This document shows, piece by piece, positions 37,535 through 47,536 of a stretch of 64,000 nt of DNA. A model generated the notes under the pieces. That model did no database searches and was not told where the DNA came from. It worked only from the letters and a program-made list of their open reading frames with translations. The stretch is taken from assembly GCF_002115825.1 (NCBI RefSeq), contig NZ_JFJZ01000023.1:1-64000 (forward strand). The letters run 5' to 3'. The translations under genes were made by a program, and so were the position numbers. The stretch's first letter is position 1, and every line of letters begins with the position of its first letter. Source of the DNA: Thalassospira sp. MCCC 1A01428 (GTDB lineage Bacteria > Pseudomonadota > Alphaproteobacteria > Rhodospirillales > Thalassospiraceae).

Positions 37535-37659
37535 ATTTCAATCCATATAATCACCAAACTATCAGATGATGATAAAAATAACGGAATTATATCGCAAGAG
37601 GATTGAATTTAAAGTGCCTGCATCAGCCGCGAAAGGCTGCTTAATTGAAAGGCAGGTCA

Positions 37660-38451
37660 ATGAAAGTTCAATCGAACGGGATAACGTTACATGTTGAAGA
37701 TCAGGGAGCAGGGGATGTCGCACTGATTTTTCTGCATTACTGGGGCGGTTCGTCGCGAACGTGGAAATATGTAACTTCTGAACTGGCGACCGATCACCGC
37801 ACAATTGCCATTGATCAACGGGGGTGGGGCCAATCTGCTGCAGCCAATGATGGCTATGACCTTGCAACCCTTTCCGCCGATATTGCAGGCGTGATAAACG
37901 CGCTAAATGTGCGCCGTTATGTTCTGGTTGGTCATTCAATGGGGGGCAAGGTTGCGCAGTTGATGGCATCGCGTCGTCCTGCCGGTTTGGCGGGGCTGGT
38001 TCTTGTTGCGCCGTCGCCGCCGACACCTATGGCCCTTCCCGTGCCAGCCCGCGAGGCAATGGCAGGCGCATATGACAGCCGGGCGACAATCGAGGCAACA
38101 ATCGATAATGTACTGGTTGCAAAGCCTCTTTGCCGGGCGGATCGTGAACAGGTCATAGAAGATAGTCTGAAAGGCGCCCCCGCTGCGAAAATTTCGTGGC
38201 CACGCAACACCAGTCAGGAGGATATTAGCCGACATGTCGGGAATATAGATGTTCCGACACTTGTCATTGCCGGGGAATTGGACCAGGTCGATACCCCCGA
38301 GATTTTAAAAGGCGAACTAAAGGCGCGTTTGCCGCGGGCTGATTTGCATATTTTAAAAGGTACCGGGCACCTTTCAATGCTGGAATCGCCGGGTGAAGTC
38401 GTGGGCCTTGTGCGTTGCTTTTGCAAACAACTTGTTGAATTGGCTGGTTAA
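37660..38451 (+). CDS. Alpha/beta hydrolase
   Basis: About 263 residues. The nucleophile elbow is 'LVGHSMGGKVAQ' (Ser near residue 93), the oxyanion region is 'FLHYWGGSSRTW', the acid is in 'VIAGELDQVD' and the catalytic His is in 'LKGTGHLSMLESP'. The fold matches haloperoxidase and esterase type hydrolases; the substrate is unknown. I chose the ATG at 37660 with AGGCAGG upstream; a TTG at 37645 would add five residues. It is divergent from a LysR gene that may control it. Confidence 0.9.
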   Translation: MKVQSNGITLHVEDQGAGDVALIFLHYWGGSSRTWKYVTSELATDHRTIAIDQRGWGQSAAANDGYDLATLSADIAGVINALNVRRYVLVGHSMGGKVAQLMASRRPAGLAGLVLVAPSPPTPMALPVPAREAMAGAYDSRATIEATIDNVLVAKPLCRADREQVIEDSLKGAPAAKISWPRNTSQEDISRHVGNIDVPTLVIAGELDQVDTPEILKGELKARLPRADLHILKGTGHLSMLESPGEVVGLVRCFCKQLVELAG

Positions 38452-38679
38452 CGCCGGGTTTTGATTTGGCAATTCACCCCGGGAATATCTTTGTGCCCTT
38501 CAGCGTGAAATGCACCTGTCCCTGGTTGGTCGGCGGTTCATGAAACCTGTCACACTGACTTATTGCCGACAAGCTCGTCGCGACGTCGCACCTATTCAGG
38601 TTCCTTGCTCGTAAAGAGATGGTCTGTGATCCGGATGTATTGTCGCTGATAAAATTGGGCGCATTTACGATCTTAACTT

Positions 38680-38711
38680 AAAAGGCACCCCGTGTGATGC
38701 GGGGTGCCTTT
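38680..38711 (-). terminator. Intrinsic terminator after the MCP gene
   Basis: An 11-bp perfect stem (38681-38691 with 38701-38711) and a 9-base loop, with TTTT on the minus strand. It lies 34 bases past the MCP stop codon. Confidence 0.8.
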
Positions 38712-38744
38712 GATGTGACCGGTCTGTCGGGGGTGGGGCTTCAA

Positions 38745-40403
38745 TCAGCTTTCGCGCACATCTTGCAAAAAGTTGCTCACTTCATTGCGCAATGTGCCCG
38801 ACTGTTTGCCCAGTTTTTCTGACGCATCAAGAACTTGCCGGGCCGCAAGGCCGGTTTGACCGGCTGCATCCTGCATTTCCTGAATGTGGGTGGATACCTG
38901 CTGGGTACTGCTAACTGCCTGTTGTACCGAATGCGAAATTTCGCTGGTAGCAGTTCCTTGCTGGCGGACCGCGGCGGCAACCTCGGCCGAAATCGAATTC
39001 AGGTCGTTGATTATCCGGGTAATGCCATCAATTGCGCCTACCGCATCCTGGGTGGATCCCTGAATGCCGGAAATTTGTGCTGAAATATCCTCGGTTGCGC
39101 GGGCCGTTTGATTGGCAAGGTTTTTAACCTCGTTGGCAACCACGGCAAAACCCTTGCCTGCGTCTCCGGCGCGGGCGGCTTCGATGGTGGCATTCAGGGC
39201 CAAAAGGTTGGTTTGCTCGGCAATGGCCTGAATGATCTGCACCACTTCGCCAACTTTCTGGGCGGAAACATCCAGTCCCTGAACCATTTCATTGGCGCGG
39301 TTGGCTTCGGTGGCTGCCCGTTCGGTGATGTTTGATGTGTCATTCACCCGCGCGCTGATTTCCTGAATCGACATTGCCAGTTCTTCGGCGGCGCTGGCAA
39401 CGGTTTCAACGCTGCTATTGGCCTGATCCATGGCCGCAACAACGGCCTGCGAACCCGATTCGTTCTGGTGAACTGCGGCAACCATGCTTTGGGCCACTTG
39501 CTGCATTTCGCCTGATGCCCCGGAAACACCGTCAACAACCCCCATAACCGTGCGTTCAAACCGTCCGGCAAGGTTTTGCATGGCATCGTGACGTTGCTTT
39601 TCTGCCTGTTCGCGTTCTTTTTCACGTTCGCGGCCCAACTGGCTTACCCGGATGGCATTGTCTTTAAAGACCTGTACCGATCCGGCCATTTCGCCAATTT
39701 CATCGCGCCGTTGCAGGCCCGGAATAGTGACGTCAAGGTCACCTGTTGCAAGCTCGGTCATGACACCGTTGATCTTGCGAAGCGGGATTAATATCTGGCT
39801 ACGCAGCACATACCAGGTCGCACCCAGCAGCACGACCAGGATCGCCGCAGCCAAAGCCAGCTGCATGATCACGGCGTTGACGACCGATGCATTGACGTTT
39901 TCCAGGCTCCAGGCTGTTAAAAGCATGCCGCGGTAAACGTCTTCGTCCTTGCGCTTGGAATATTTGGTAATCGGGGCGGCGACAATAACCGCACCATTGG
40001 CAACAAAGCTGACCAGTTCCTTGTTTTCCAGTTGGGCCATATAAGGTTCAACCAGTGTTTTAAGGTCATAGGCCTTCATGGTTTCGGCCTGAAATTCGGC
40101 AATATTGGTGCCATCGGGCATATTGGTTTGCAAGGTGGCAAGTTCGGTGTCTGACCGGTCGGTCAGTTTGCGAAATTCCTTTTCAATCGAATTGGCATCC
40201 ATTGCAATGAAACCGGCCTGTACGGCGGTTGATAGCATTTCTGTTTTTTTGACCGATTCGCGATACATCAAATCAATCATGGCGTCGCGTTGCGATACCG
40301 CCTGAATGCTCATCATTGCGGCGAAACCCACCACCAGCAATGCCACAAGCACCACAATCACTTTACGTCCGACTGATGCGCCGGACTTTCCCTTTGCGGC
40401 CAT
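38745..40403 (-). CDS. Methyl-accepting chemotaxis protein
   Basis: About 552 residues. Membrane helices at about 12-32 and 175-198 enclose a periplasmic sensor of about 140 residues. It has a HAMP domain (about 200-255, '[30 protein letters not shown]') and a cytoplasmic signalling domain with the hairpin tip '[27 protein letters not shown]', the CheA/CheW contact. The ligand is not known. I chose the Met at 40403 because GGGAG lies 6 bases upstream; an ATG at 40421 is the longer option. It has no C-terminal CheR pentapeptide. Confidence 0.93.
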   Translation of the reverse strand: MAAKGKSGASVGRKVIVVLVALLVVGFAAMMSIQAVSQRDAMIDLMYRESVKKTEMLSTAVQAGFIAMDANSIEKEFRKLTDRSDTELATLQTNMPDGTNIAEFQAETMKAYDLKTLVEPYMAQLENKELVSFVANGAVIVAAPITKYSKRKDEDVYRGMLLTAWSLENVNASVVNAVIMQLALAAAILVVLLGATWYVLRSQILIPLRKINGVMTELATGDLDVTIPGLQRRDEIGEMAGSVQVFKDNAIRVSQLGREREKEREQAEKQRHDAMQNLAGRFERTVMGVVDGVSGASGEMQQVAQSMVAAVHQNESGSQAVVAAMDQANSSVETVASAAEELAMSIQEISARVNDTSNITERAATEANRANEMVQGLDVSAQKVGEVVQIIQAIAEQTNLLALNATIEAARAGDAGKGFAVVANEVKNLANQTARATEDISAQISGIQGSTQDAVGAIDGITRIINDLNSISAEVAAAVRQQGTATSEISHSVQQAVSSTQQVSTHIQEMQDAAGQTGLAARQVLDASEKLGKQSGTLRNEVSNFLQDVRES

Positions 40404-40918
40404 AGATGTCTCCCGGTCCATTTAAGCCTTGCCTGTTTTGTTTCCTCCCGGTCGGTTCCCGATATTGCCCGTTCATTAAGTGTGCCGGGATATATCCGTC
40501 GTCCGGGTTAGCATTTTATGCCTGCCCCTTTTTTCCGGGGCATTTGGTCGTTCTGTTTGGTCGGCAGTTCCCTGTTTAACACAAGAAACTCGCCGCCAAA
40601 GCGTCCGGCTTCTTGCGTATTCTACCGCCCTTATATGAAAGGCTAGCCGATGGTTGCGAATAACTGAAACGTTTAAAGCAAACGTGGGAAAAATTGTTTG
40701 AAAGGCAGCGTTTGGGTAATTTTACGCTGAAAATGATCTTTTATACCGAGGTTTATTCGGCCCGGCTTGCTACTATCATTGGGGGATGCGAATCGGTATG
40801 ACAGTTTACCGACAGCTTTATCTGGTTTGCGGTTACGCCATGAGAGGGTATTTTAAGGGCGCGATTGCGAACTGCATGTGCGCGCGAAGGGTATATTGCC
40901 AGCTTGGGGGACGATGGT
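40404..40918. other. Divergent promoter region, 515 bases
   Basis: No gene is supported. It separates the MCP (minus) from the TPR protein (plus). An open frame on the minus strand (40753-41205) is antisense to the TPR gene and I do not call it. I see no clear repeat. Confidence 0.5.
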
Positions 40919-42577
40919 GTGGCAAAATCGAAAACAAAAGCCGGAAAACGGCCGGTCGCCAGGGTGAGAACACCCGCAGGAGATGCTGCAAGAACCGACC
41001 GGAATGCAAAAGTTTCCGATGTCATGACCAACAGCGACACCACGATACCGGCACCCGTTCCGGGCAGTAAAGCCGTGATTGCGTCGCACTTAACGCCCCC
41101 GCCCTTATCACGGGAAACAGCGGTACCTGCACCCGATATCACCCGGCGCAACGATAATTCAGCACCTGAAGGGATGACTGCCAACATGCCAACGCCGCCG
41201 CGCAAATTGACCGTTCACCGGGCCGGCGTGCCAAGTGAAAGCCTGTTTTCGCGCGCCGTTGCCGCCCATCAGGCCGGCAAGCTGGACGACGCCATTACCC
41301 TGTATGGCGCCATTTTGCGGGCCAGCCCGGATCAGCCAGATATTTTAAACAACCTTGGTGTGGCGCTTCGTCGCCGCAAACAGTTTGATGCTGCATTGGT
41401 CTCCTATCGCCGGTCGGCGGCTTTGCGCCCGGAAAATGCCGGTTTGTGGTCCAATATGGGTAATTGTCTGCGCGAAATGATGCGGTTTGACGATGCCATT
41501 GCCGCGCATGAACAATCCCTTGCACGCAGCCCGGATGATAAATCGCATCTTTTTAATGCCGGGCTGGTATATCGCGATATGAATCGCTTTGATCAGGCGG
41601 TCGCGTATTTTAACAAGGCCCTTGCGCGCGACCCCGATTATATCGAAGCCCTATGGGACCGGTCATTGGCTCTTCTGGCACTGGGGCAATATGACGCGGG
41701 CTGGAAGGCTTATGAGGTGCGCCGCCGCCTGGCCGATAACCCCATTCGCCCGCTGCCCGGTGTTCCCGAATGGGATGGCAAAGCTGATTTACGCGGTAAA
41801 ACCTTGCTGCTACGCGCCGAACAGGGCTTTGGCGACATGATCCAGTTTGCCCGGTTTATTCCCCTGGTGGCGCAAAAGGCAGCCCATGTCATTGTTGAAT
41901 GCCGAAAGGAAATGCTGGGCGTAATGCAAACTGTGGCCGGTGTTGGCCAGGTGATTGCCAAGGGGGCAACACCCCCCCCGTTCGATATTCATGCACCTTT
42001 GTTAAGCCTGCCGCATTTGCTGGACATCGGGGCAAGGGAACTGCAGCGGGCATCGGCCAGCCCCTATATGCGGGCACCCAAACAAATGGCACTGGCCGGT
42101 ATTGCCGGGGATGTTGTTTTGAAGGTCGGGCTGGTATGGGCCGGTAAATTAAACCCGCGTGACCGGTCATGCCCGCTGGAAAAGTTCATGGGCCTGATGG
42201 GGGCACCGGGCGTGGCTTTTTTCAGTTTTCAGGTTGATGACCGCCGGGCTGACATTGCCCGTCTTGGCGCATCGGCCTTTATCCATGATCTTGGCGACCG
42301 GATCGGTGATTTTGGCGACAGTGCCGGCCTGATGTGTGAAATGGACCTGATTATTACCATCGACAGTGCCCCGGCCCATCTGGCTGGTGCGCTTGGCCTG
42401 CCGGTCTGGATGCTGCAACTTTACACCACCGACTGGCGCTGGATGGTGGATCGCAGCGATAGCCCCTGGTACCCGACCATGCGCATTTATCGCCAACAGG
42501 AACCAGCAAGCTGGGATGCCCCGTTTGCAGCCCTGAAACACGATTTCGATAATCTGGTGGCTGCGCGCAAGGCTTGA
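40919..42577 (+). CDS. TPR protein with glycosyltransferase-like domain
   Basis: About 552 residues. After a Lys/Pro-rich disordered N-terminus (about 1-110) come four or more TPR units (about 115-280, for example 'PDILNNLGVALRRRKQFDAALVSYRRSAALRPE'). The C-terminal half (about 290-545) resembles the GT9/heptosyltransferase-like domain often fused to TPRs in alphaproteobacteria: 'RGKTLLLRAEQGFGDMIQFARFIPLV', 'GLVWAGKLNPRD' and 'MDLIITIDSAPAHLAGALGLPVWML'. The start is a GTG at 40919 with GGGGA five bases upstream. Such proteins may glycosylate surface structures. The acceptor is unknown. Confidence 0.85.
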   Translation: MAKSKTKAGKRPVARVRTPAGDAARTDRNAKVSDVMTNSDTTIPAPVPGSKAVIASHLTPPPLSRETAVPAPDITRRNDNSAPEGMTANMPTPPRKLTVHRAGVPSESLFSRAVAAHQAGKLDDAITLYGAILRASPDQPDILNNLGVALRRRKQFDAALVSYRRSAALRPENAGLWSNMGNCLREMMRFDDAIAAHEQSLARSPDDKSHLFNAGLVYRDMNRFDQAVAYFNKALARDPDYIEALWDRSLALLALGQYDAGWKAYEVRRRLADNPIRPLPGVPEWDGKADLRGKTLLLRAEQGFGDMIQFARFIPLVAQKAAHVIVECRKEMLGVMQTVAGVGQVIAKGATPPPFDIHAPLLSLPHLLDIGARELQRASASPYMRAPKQMALAGIAGDVVLKVGLVWAGKLNPRDRSCPLEKFMGLMGAPGVAFFSFQVDDRRADIARLGASAFIHDLGDRIGDFGDSAGLMCEMDLIITIDSAPAHLAGALGLPVWMLQLYTTDWRWMVDRSDSPWYPTMRIYRQQEPASWDAPFAALKHDFDNLVAARKA

Positions 42578-42756
42578 CAGGTCAAAATGGTGCCCCCGAA
42601 CATCGCCTTCCTGGGCAATTCGGGTGGGTGGATGATGTTTAAAACCCTCCATTGGTTAGGTTTTATAATGCCAACGGACAGTATTAAATAGTACGAAATT
42701 CATGCAAAAATTGAAATAGGTTGCAAGGGGCTGCAACCTTTAGATAAGGGGTTTGC

Positions 42757-43215
42757 ATGAAAATCAAGATTGCCGTTTTGGCACGCGGTAGGGGGCCGTC
42801 ATACCTAAAGATGCTGCTTGGGGCTGCATTTGTATGTGTGACGATGTCTACTCTCATCATATTACCATCGCAGGTTCACGCTTCTGGTGGCGTACGTTCT
42901 ACGGTGGAAGTTCAGTTGCCAATGCTTGATGTCGAGTTGTTCGATACGCCAGGGCAAACGCGAAAATCAGTCAAATCTATTCCAGGAACGGAATTTCCGG
43001 CAGAAGTGGAATATATCGAGACCGAAATGGCGGCAGGCCGAATGCATCATATTCGGCTGGATGGGGAAAGCCGTGATTATTGGGTGGATGGCAACGAAGT
43101 CTGGATAACCGCCTATGATGGCGTGATTGAAGTTTTTTGCGATGCGGATCAAAGCCGTGCGTTGGGGAATACCGGCCGGGGGGCTGGCGGGCGTTCTACC
43201 TGCCGCAAAAAATAA
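42757..43215 (+). CDS. Small exported protein, SH3-like
   Basis: 152 residues. A long signal sequence (to about residue 43) is followed by a soluble domain (about 45-130) with a beta-rich pattern reminiscent of bacterial SH3 domains ('DVELFDTPGQTRKSV' ... 'RDYWVDGNEVWITAYD'), and a basic Gly-rich tail with two Cys in the last 30 residues. I do not recognise the family. The start has AAGGGG upstream. It ends 18 bases before the M48 lipoprotein gene on the same strand, so the two probably form an operon. Confidence 0.7.
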   Translation: MKIKIAVLARGRGPSYLKMLLGAAFVCVTMSTLIILPSQVHASGGVRSTVEVQLPMLDVELFDTPGQTRKSVKSIPGTEFPAEVEYIETEMAAGRMHHIRLDGESRDYWVDGNEVWITAYDGVIEVFCDADQSRALGNTGRGAGGRSTCRKK

Positions 43216-43233
43216 TTGCCGGGGGGCATAATC

Positions 43234-44703
43234 ATGAAGTTTTTAAAATGGTCACTGCCAGCTGCCATGCTGATGCTGGCCGGGTGTGTAACCAATCAGA
43301 CGGGGGTGCCAATTCCATTCCTGTCACCCATTCCAGACGATGCGAAATATATTGAAACGGTCAAATTGCCGACAACTACCCTTGAAAAGGCCGAAGGTTT
43401 AAAAAAGGCCCGGACCAAAGTGCTGACATCTTCGGTGGGACTTGCCGATTTTCCGCAATTACAATCCTATGCCCAATCGGTGTTGGACCGGATCATTGCA
43501 ACGGCCCCTGCGGGCGCACCTGATGCAAAAGTTTATTTGCTGGCCAATGTTGGCCCTGGCGCGATGGCCGTGCCTGAAGGGGCAATTTATATTCATTTTT
43601 CTGCGTTTCAATATTTGCAATCAGAAGACCAGTTGGCGTTTTTACTGGGGCATGAATACAGCCATGTAGCCTTGCAGCATTCACCTGAAAACCTGTTGCG
43701 CAGTTTGCGGCCATACCTCGTTACGGCGATGGATTTTGCCGTTTCGCGCGCAAGCAGCGATAGCAAACTTCGCAAATCATTGCAGTTATACGGCAGCGAT
43801 ATTTTATCGCGTGACGTGTTATTACCTGTTTGGGATCGGTCAGCCGAAAAACAAGCCGACTTTCTTGGCCTGGATCTGATGACAAAGGCGGGTTACAACC
43901 CGTCCGAATCGCTTCGTTTTCTTGCGATTGTCGGCAAATATGACGACAGTTTCGAGCGGCTTCATCTTGCCACGCGTAATCAACTGGAAAAACAGCTTGA
44001 TGCTCAACTGGCAACAACAACTGACAGCCCGCTTTGGAACAGGTTCACCAGTGAATTTCGCGACGCCATTGGCACAATTCAGGAACAGATTTCCAGCCGC
44101 CACGAAGACGCGAAGGACCGCATGGTGGCATTGCTGGGATATATGAAGCGTGAATATGCCATGGAGCGACGCCGCCCGATTAATAATGCGATCTATGTTA
44201 AAACGGTTGATCAGAATGCCGATGTTCTCGACCATTACCTTGATGCCCACAAAGTGATTGCTGCCTTGCAGGAAGCAGAATTTGAATCGGGTAAAAAAAT
44301 CAACATTGGCAAGCTGGAAGGTCTGGCTCGCAGGGCGGTGAGTGGCAAGACATCGGATCACGCCTACACCCGGTATGCTTTTTCCAAGTTGCGGACCTAT
44401 CAGGGAAAATACAGCCTGGCCCTTAAAAATATCGATCTTATCGCCGGCCAGGATGGCGACGATGTTTTACCCTTTCAAATATCGCTGGAACGAGCCGAAT
44501 TGCAACAAAGCACGGGGAACAGCAAGCTTGCGATAAAGCAGATGGAAGTTGCTGCGGCCCATTATGACTGGCCAGTGGAAGCCTATCATTTTTTGATACC
44601 GATGCTTGCGGGGCAAGGAGACAAAGGACGTGTCAACGAGCTAAAGATCGGTTGTGTTGCCCGGTATCCGCAGCAGCGGGAATTGTGTGCTACGCCGCAA
44701 TAA
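43234..44703 (+). CDS. M48-family metalloprotease lipoprotein
   Basis: 489 residues. It has a lipoprotein signal with lipobox 'LMLAGC' (Cys at residue 17) and a zinc metalloprotease domain with 'LLGHEYSHVALQH' (HExxH), plus a third zinc-ligand helix region 'SAEKQADFLGLDLM' (about 205-218). The C-terminal region (about 345-489) is helical and TPR-like. The mature protein should sit in the periplasm or outer membrane. Such M48 lipoproteins (BepA/LoiP type) act in envelope quality control. The start was chosen from GGGGGG 7 bases upstream of the ATG. It is downstream of the SH3-like gene. Confidence 0.9.
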   Translation: MKFLKWSLPAAMLMLAGCVTNQTGVPIPFLSPIPDDAKYIETVKLPTTTLEKAEGLKKARTKVLTSSVGLADFPQLQSYAQSVLDRIIATAPAGAPDAKVYLLANVGPGAMAVPEGAIYIHFSAFQYLQSEDQLAFLLGHEYSHVALQHSPENLLRSLRPYLVTAMDFAVSRASSDSKLRKSLQLYGSDILSRDVLLPVWDRSAEKQADFLGLDLMTKAGYNPSESLRFLAIVGKYDDSFERLHLATRNQLEKQLDAQLATTTDSPLWNRFTSEFRDAIGTIQEQISSRHEDAKDRMVALLGYMKREYAMERRRPINNAIYVKTVDQNADVLDHYLDAHKVIAALQEAEFESGKKINIGKLEGLARRAVSGKTSDHAYTRYAFSKLRTYQGKYSLALKNIDLIAGQDGDDVLPFQISLERAELQQSTGNSKLAIKQMEVAAAHYDWPVEAYHFLIPMLAGQGDKGRVNELKIGCVARYPQQRELCATPQ

Positions 44704-44719
44704 ACATGTCGAAACGAGC

Positions 44720-44757
44720 AATCGGCCTGTCACTGCACCCGCGCTGACAGGCCGATT
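44720..44757 (+). terminator. Intrinsic terminator after the M48 gene
   Basis: A 13-bp perfect stem (44720-44732 with 44745-44757) with a 12-base loop, then ACTTTTG. It lies 33 bases before the CHASE2 ATG, so that gene either relies on read-through or has its promoter inside this hairpin. Confidence 0.75.
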
Positions 44758-44789
44758 ACTTTTGGGGCAATTATCGGGGCGAATTCCCT

Positions 44790-46781
44790 ATGTCTGAATA
44801 TGACCAGCCGGATGCACCAGATCTGTCGGGGGCACCCGGGCCTGATAAGAATAAAGCATTGGTGAAAAAAAGACCCCGCCCGGTGAAGGCCGGACCAGGG
44901 CTGGCCTATTTTAACTGGGCGTTAATTACGTTTATGTTGGCTGCGCTGGTGATCATTTTTGAACCCGACGAATTTACCCGACCCGTCGACGAATATAGCT
45001 ACGAATTGTTTAATCGCCTGTTCGGGGCTGCTGTATATGATGCGCCAAACAAGGACGATATCGGCATTGTGCTGTTTGATCAGAAATCATTGCATGATCT
45101 TGATGCCAGCTGGCCGCCGCTTTTTCTGATTCACAGCAATGTTTTAAAATCCGTTTTGCGGTCCAGGGGTCCGTTTCCTTTGGCTGTTTTTATGGATTTT
45201 ACCTTGCAGGATGCACGCAGTAGCGAAGTAACGATTGAGGATGATGCGACTAAGTCCCCCCGGTTTGTGTTGCGTGATGACACACTTGGTGAATTGGTTA
45301 AAACCGTCGAAAATTATGGCCAGCTTGGCATTCCGGTTTATGTGGCAGCGGGAAAACTTACCGATGACCGTTTTCCCGAGATTTTGTCGCGATTGAAAGG
45401 CAAGGTAAAACTTGTTGCAGGGTGGGGGGATGCCCTTTCAAATGCTGATATTCGCGCCCTGAATTACAGTTTGTTTCCCAATCGTCCTGGCAAGGATGAG
45501 GCAAATAATAATATCGCCGGGCAGGTACAAACGGCTGCGCGTGCACGCGATTATTATCCGGCGCCGGCTTTGCAGATTTATCTTGATCTGTGTCGTCGCC
45601 GGGCGGAAGCCATGGCTGACGGGCGTATCGAAGATTCTCCCTTTTTCGGGCGAAACTGGAACTGCGACGGGGCCCTTCGCGGCTCGGTGCCCAAACCTGA
45701 TGAACGCGACGCCTGGCAGCTTGATACAGTCGATTTATGGCGGGGTTATGCACAGGAACGGCCTATGTCGCTGATTTGGCCCGATAGCCAGCCTGATTAT
45801 TCCGGTTGGCCGGTCATGATTACGACGGACAAGGCGGAGGACGGCAGGGAAATTTCAACACGGCATTTTCCATCGGCCTGCCCGGCAAGTGATGAAAAAG
45901 ACTTTTCGTTTCTAGTCGGTTTTTTTCATCGCCTTGGGACCCACCTTATCGGCCATAAAGGTGTTGCTAATCATTGCGGCCCGTTTGACGTGGTGACAGC
46001 CGGGCAGGCTGTAAAATCAACACCCGATGCGGCAAACAGCTTGATCAGCAAACTTGGTGGACGGGTAATATTTTACAGTTTCAATTTGCAGGGGTTGCAG
46101 GATGTGGTTCACCCGCCAACTCTTGATGACGATATTGCCGGGGTCAATGTTCATGCTATGGCGTTGGAAAACCTGTTGCATTACGGGCCGGATTATCTGT
46201 CAGATACGTCACGACAGGCGGGGCCTGTTCTTTCCCGGGTTACAGGTTTTCTGACGTCGGATAATCTGGAATTGCTGACCATGGCCGGGCTGTTTCTTGT
46301 GCGGCTGGTTTTTTTGCTGTTTGTGCGGAAGTGGGGGGTAAAATCGCCCATCATGGTGCAATCAAATGAAGTGCCTGACGGGCAAACATCAGATCCGATT
46401 GTATGCAAGCTTGGTTGGGATATGGTGCTGTATTATCGCCAATGTCTTTACGATCTGATCGTGTGGTTTGGCAATTTCCCTCGTCGGCAGCGGATCGGGT
46501 TTATGAACACCACCAATGCCTTGCGCCAGTATCGTTTTCCGATCAGCTTTTTTCTGGTTGTTGAATTCATGTGTGTCGTGGTTTTTGTATTTGGCGTCGC
46601 ATTCTGGCTGGAATTTAGCGTGTTGCGGATTGCCCCTTCCAACTGGTTGTCAATTCTGGGGCTGGCGGGGGTGACATATCCGTTTTACATCCGGGCACTT
46701 TTTTCCCAACCCGACACAGAAAACGTAGTGAACAAAGAAGGTTCCGGAAACGAGTCTCCGGTCAGGTCTCCGTCATTGTGA
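44790..46781 (+). CDS. CHASE2-domain membrane protein without output domain
   Basis: 663 residues. A polar N-terminus is followed by one membrane helix (about 38-56), a large extracytoplasmic CHASE2 domain (about 60-480; 'KDDIGIVLFDQKSLHDL...WPP' and 'LAVFMDFTLQD' are typical), then three hydrophobic segments (about 490-510, 570-600 and 610-630). CHASE2 normally feeds a GGDEF, cyclase, kinase or FHA output domain; here none is visible. It could sense and signal through a partner. The start has GGGGCGA upstream. It lies just downstream of the M48 lipoprotein gene. Confidence 0.82.
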   Translation: MSEYDQPDAPDLSGAPGPDKNKALVKKRPRPVKAGPGLAYFNWALITFMLAALVIIFEPDEFTRPVDEYSYELFNRLFGAAVYDAPNKDDIGIVLFDQKSLHDLDASWPPLFLIHSNVLKSVLRSRGPFPLAVFMDFTLQDARSSEVTIEDDATKSPRFVLRDDTLGELVKTVENYGQLGIPVYVAAGKLTDDRFPEILSRLKGKVKLVAGWGDALSNADIRALNYSLFPNRPGKDEANNNIAGQVQTAARARDYYPAPALQIYLDLCRRRAEAMADGRIEDSPFFGRNWNCDGALRGSVPKPDERDAWQLDTVDLWRGYAQERPMSLIWPDSQPDYSGWPVMITTDKAEDGREISTRHFPSACPASDEKDFSFLVGFFHRLGTHLIGHKGVANHCGPFDVVTAGQAVKSTPDAANSLISKLGGRVIFYSFNLQGLQDVVHPPTLDDDIAGVNVHAMALENLLHYGPDYLSDTSRQAGPVLSRVTGFLTSDNLELLTMAGLFLVRLVFLLFVRKWGVKSPIMVQSNEVPDGQTSDPIVCKLGWDMVLYYRQCLYDLIVWFGNFPRRQRIGFMNTTNALRQYRFPISFFLVVEFMCVVVFVFGVAFWLEFSVLRIAPSNWLSILGLAGVTYPFYIRALFSQPDTENVVNKEGSGNESPVRSPSL

Positions 46782-46885
46782 CAGTACATGTGTATGATGT
46801 AAGGATTATCATATAAGCCGCATGCGGTTTGTCGGGGCCTGTATTGCCCGGGCAGTAAAATTTCGCATCAATTACCTCTCCTCAA

Positions 46886-46941
46886 GTCCGAAGGCTTGTG
46901 TTTCAATCGGACAAGGCGTAGGAAAGCGCCTTGATATTTTT
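46886..46941 (+). promoter_or_regulatory. Possible 5' leader hairpins of gpt
   Basis: Two adjacent stems, GTCCGA/TCGGAC (46886-46912) and AAGGCG/CGCCTT (46913-46932). The second is followed by GATATTTTT, which looks like a weak intrinsic terminator 60 bases before the gpt start. It may be an attenuator or only a structured leader. It does not match the purine riboswitch core as far as I can see. Confidence 0.35.
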
Positions 46942-47001
46942 GGGGTACCTGTTTCGCCTTTCTGTGCGGATCGGCCCTGTGGATTTTGCAGGAGAAACGG
47001 T

Positions 47002-47481
47002 GTGAGCGAAGCCGCATATAACAAGGGATTCCCGGTGTCCTGGGAACAAATGCATCGCGATGCCCGCGCATTGGCATGGCGCCTGTTGGAAAAAGGCCCT
47101 TATAAGGGCATTGTTGCCATTACCCGTGGTGGTCTTGTGCCTGCTGCGATCATTGCACGCGAACTTGATATTCGTTTGATTGATACGGTCTGCGTTCGCA
47201 GCTATTCTGACAAAAGCCGTGGCGATCTTGAATGGTTGAAAGACGTGGAAGGTGACGGCGAAGGTATGCTGATCATTGATGATCTGGTTGATACCGGCAA
47301 AACTGCCAAAGCCGTACGCGAAAAACTGCCCAAGGCACATTTTGCCACCGTTTATGCCAAGCCGCTGGGCCGTGAAGTCGTTGACAGCTTTGTAACCGAA
47401 GTATCCCAGGACACCTGGATCTATTTCCCGTGGGATATGGAACTTTCGGTTAACGCACCGATTTCCGAACGCGCACGCTAA
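47002..47481 (+). CDS. gpt: Xanthine-guanine phosphoribosyltransferase
   Basis: 159 residues. '[30 protein letters not shown]', the PRPP motif '[18 protein letters not shown]', '[11 protein letters not shown]' and the C-terminal '[12 protein letters not shown]' align with E. coli Gpt. It salvages guanine and xanthine to nucleotides using PRPP. The start is the GTG at 47002 with AGGAG 7 bases upstream; a longer frame from 46822 encodes non-homologous residues. Confidence 0.95.
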   Translation: MSEAAYNKGFPVSWEQMHRDARALAWRLLEKGPYKGIVAITRGGLVPAAIIARELDIRLIDTVCVRSYSDKSRGDLEWLKDVEGDGEGMLIIDDLVDTGKTAKAVREKLPKAHFATVYAKPLGREVVDSFVTEVSQDTWIYFPWDMELSVNAPISERAR

Positions 47482-47536
47482 TCTGCCTTGGGGCGGTGAT
47501 GTTCCCAGGGTCATCAGTGACCAAGGGGAGTATACG

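Noticed and set aside
40753-41205. 150-codon minus-strand open frame before the TPR gene
   Set aside because: It overlaps the TPR protein N-terminus on the other strand and has no recognisable domain or start site.
46782-47001. Purine riboswitch upstream of gpt
   Set aside because: The conserved aptamer core was not recognised. Only generic hairpins are visible, reported instead as a low-confidence leader.
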